A stretch of DNA of 7,001 bases from Nitriliruptoraceae bacterium (GTDB lineage: Bacteria; Actinomycetota; Nitriliruptoria; Nitriliruptorales; Nitriliruptoraceae). Of this stretch, positions 5,707-7,001 are shown piece by piece (position 1 is the stretch's first letter; every line of letters starts with the position of its first letter). The stretch spans positions 1-7,001 of the forward strand of contig SKNP01000447.1 of assembly GCA_007120485.1 (NCBI GenBank), given 5' to 3'. A program made the position numbers and the translations under genes. Under the pieces are notes generated by a model. It saw only the letters and a program-made list of their open reading frames with translations, was not told the DNA's origin and searched no databases.

Positions 5707-6387
5707 ATGACCGCAGGTCCGCAGCCGCGGGAAGTGAGCCCCCACGGCGATGAGGCCGGTCGCGGTGGCGCCGCTGGCGGTGTGTCGATGTCGGTCGGTG
5801 AGCCATCGGGTGACGAGCCCGGTGGAGGTGGCACCGCCGGTGTGTCGATGTCGGTCGGTGAGCCATCGGGTGACGAGTTCGTCTCCGAGGGCATGCTGTA
5901 CCGGCTCGGCCGACTGGCCTCGTTGCCGATCGAGCACCTCAACCACGCCACGTGGGGGCAGGAGCTGCTCGATGCGTGCACCGCGATCCTCCCGTCGGGC
6001 GCTGGCACGGTGTGGTTGCTGGATGGTCAGGCACGCATCTCCCTGGCCTGCGTGGGGCAGGAGGCGATCATGCTGGACCCGACCGAGCGCTGGGGTGATG
6101 GGCGCCGTTGGGCACGTTGCTCGCAGGCGCGAGGGCCCGTGGTGGTCGAGACCTCCGGGGCCAGCACCACGCAGGTCGCGTTGCCCATCCGCGAAGGTGC
6201 GGAACTCCGCGGGCTGGTCGAACTCCACCTCGCCCGGACGGGACGATCCCACCGCCACCCGTCGGCCGTGTTGGACGCCGCCCAGTGGCTGGTGGACGTC
6301 GCCGCTCGCGTGCTGACCAACCTCGAGGCCTACCGGCGCGAACGTGAAGCCGGTGAGACCCTCCAACGCCTGCTCGACCGCGCCTGA
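5707..6387 (+). CDS. Standalone GAF-domain protein with repeated N-terminal tail
   Basis: This is a 226-residue soluble protein. ATG 5707 is preceded by GGAGG with a six-base gap, an ideal start. Residues 1-60 are a flexible Gly/Ser/Asp/Glu-rich tail that contains GVSMSVGEPSGDE twice (25-37 and 45-57). Residues about 62-205 look like a GAF domain: an entry helix, LLDACTAILPSGAGTVWLLDG, RISLACVGQEA, VVVETSGASTTQVALPIREG, LRGLVELHLARTG and a long exit helix. The C-terminus (about 205-226, LEAYRREREAGETLQRLLDR) looks like a coiled coil that normally leads into an output domain, but the protein ends there. It therefore probably works by binding another protein or as a dimeric small-molecule sensor. 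No haem, nucleotide or iron-sulphur ligand set can be assigned by eye. It is divergent from the XRE gene and convergent with the helicase gene. Confidence 0.8.
   Translation: MTAGPQPREVSPHGDEAGRGGAAGGVSMSVGEPSGDEPGGGGTAGVSMSVGEPSGDEFVSEGMLYRLGRLASLPIEHLNHATWGQELLDACTAILPSGAGTVWLLDGQARISLACVGQEAIMLDPTERWGDGRRWARCSQARGPVVVETSGASTTQVALPIREGAELRGLVELHLARTGRSHRHPSAVLDAAQWLVDVAARVLTNLEAYRREREAGETLQRLLDRA
5778..5877 (+). repeat. Exact 40-bp direct repeat, part of a 60-bp tandem duplication in the GAF gene
   Basis: Bases 5778-5817 and 5838-5877 are identical, with a period of 60 bases (20 codons). The bases before each copy are also similar (about 5751-5777 versus 5811-5837), so the whole 60-base unit appears to be duplicated in frame. 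The perfect identity of the core suggests a recent event or ongoing slippage. Confidence 0.9.
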
Positions 6388-6392
6388 CCGCT

Positions 6393-6424
6393 CCCGAGGG
6401 TGCCCGTGCGTGCCACTTCTCGGG
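6393..6424. terminator. Weak hairpin between convergent GAF and helicase genes
   Basis: CCCGAG (6393-6398) pairs with CTCGGG (6419-6424), and two G-T pairs can extend the stem to eight. The loop is about 16 bases. It sits six bases after the GAF stop, inside the 84-base gap between converging genes, where a terminator is expected. The stem is modest and there is no T-run. Confidence 0.3.
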
Positions 6425-6471
6425 CCTCCGCGACGGTGGCGGGATCAGCGCACGGCCTGGACCGAGCCCGA

Positions 6472-7001
6472 TCACGCCTGGCCGCTCGTCGTCGGCTCGC
6501 GTGCGAGCAGTAGGTCCAGCACGTCCACCGCCCCGGCCTTGTCCAACGGGTCGTTGCCGTTGCCGCACTTGGGGCTCTGCACACAGGACGGGCAGCCGGT
6601 CGAGCACCGACAGGTCGCGATCGTCCGCCGGGTCGCCGCAAGGTGCTCCGGCAGCCGCCGGTAGGAGCGCTCCGCCAGCCCGGCACCCCCCGGGATGCCG
6701 TCGTAGATGAACACCGTCGGGCGGTCGGTGTCGGGATGCCACGCGGTCGACAGCCCACCCAGGTCCCAGCGGTCACACAGCGCCAGCAGCGGCAGCATCC
6801 CGATCGCCGCATGCTCGGCCGCATGCAGCGCACCCGGCACCCGCGCCGGCACGAGTCCGACCTCGTCGAGCACCCCGTCGGGGATCGCGTACCAGACCGC
6901 GACCGTGGCCAGCTCCTGCGGCGGCAGATCCAGGTCGATCCGGTCGAGCACCTCGCCGGTGCCGATCCGCAAGACCTCGTAGCCGGTGACCTGCAACGTG
7001 A
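6472..7001 (-). CDS. C-terminal part of DEAH-box helicase with DUF1998-type cysteine cluster (5' partial)
   Basis: Only the last 175 or so codons are in the window; the frame stays open to the right edge, so the TTG at 6994-6996 is not a start. The part seen is the C-terminal accessory domain of superfamily 2 helicases: YDGIPGGAGLAERSYR, then a cysteine cluster CRCSTGCPSCVQSPKCGNGN with five Cys (bases about 6550-6612), then PLDKAGAVDVLDLLLARE. This motif is typical of DUF1998 and of the actinobacterial helicase that always neighbours Tad genes (Rv3649-like); it probably binds metal. The helicase motor motifs lie outside the window. The gene is convergent with the pilus genes, as in mycobacteria. 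Its role is probably in DNA processing or repair; a link to pilus function is unproven. Confidence 0.92.
   Translation of the reverse strand, partial: TLQVTGYEVLRIGTGEVLDRIDLDLPPQELATVAVWYAIPDGVLDEVGLVPARVPGALHAAEHAAIGMLPLLALCDRWDLGGLSTAWHPDTDRPTVFIYDGIPGGAGLAERSYRRLPEHLAATRRTIATCRCSTGCPSCVQSPKCGNGNDPLDKAGAVDVLDLLLAREPTTSGQA

Noticed and set aside
5485..6366. 293-residue minus-strand frame over the GAF gene, with the repeated sequence TRWLTDRHRHT
   Set aside because: The repeat is the antisense of the 60-bp duplication. The plus frame has an ideal ribosome site and a GAF-like fold; the minus frame has neither.

Overview
The window is very GC-rich, with mostly G/C-ending codons, GTG starts next to ATG starts, and short or overlapping gene junctions. 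This fits a high-GC actinobacterium. The gene order is the actinobacterial 'helicase/secretion neighbourhood': Tad/Flp pilus genes convergent with a DEAH-box helicase that has a DUF1998-type cysteine tail, as around Rv3649-Rv3660c in Mycobacterium tuberculosis. A soluble chemoreceptor suggests a motile or surface-sensing lineage. A deep-branching actinobacterium of the Nitriliruptoria type is only a guess.

Region 1 (1-2276, + strand) is the 3' half of a Tad operon. It holds an apparent TadB-TadC fusion entering from the left edge, a Flp pilin with a textbook class III cleavage motif, a TadE-like minor pilin and a second TadE-like protein of the helicase-neighbourhood type. A perfect 14-bp hairpin lies just after the pilin gene. 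All three pilin-like proteins have long hydrophilic, Pro/Arg-rich leaders before the Gly cleavage position.

Region 2 (2277-4907, + strand) begins with the most AT-rich patch of the window (about 2291-2342), a likely promoter. It is followed by a two-gene sensory unit: a membrane-free PAS-MCP chemoreceptor whose stop codon overlaps the start of a membrane-free PAS-PAS histidine kinase. No cheA, cheW or response regulator is present. A compact hairpin at 4936-4954 closes this unit against the convergent next gene.

Region 3 (4956-6387) is a divergent pair: an XRE-type helix-turn-helix protein (- strand) and a standalone GAF-domain protein (+ strand) with an internal 60-bp tandem duplication. 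The 313-bp space between them holds an inverted repeat, three CCGG(A/G)TCGC direct repeats spaced 21 and 20 bp, and a 10-bp palindrome, so it looks like a real control region.

Region 4 (6472-7001, - strand) is the C-terminal end of the DEAH-box helicase; its 5' part lies beyond the right edge.

Overall, a four-gene sensory/regulatory cassette (MCP, kinase, XRE, GAF) sits between the end of the pilus operon and the helicase. Control of the Tad pilus by this cassette is a reasonable hypothesis but is not shown by the sequence.
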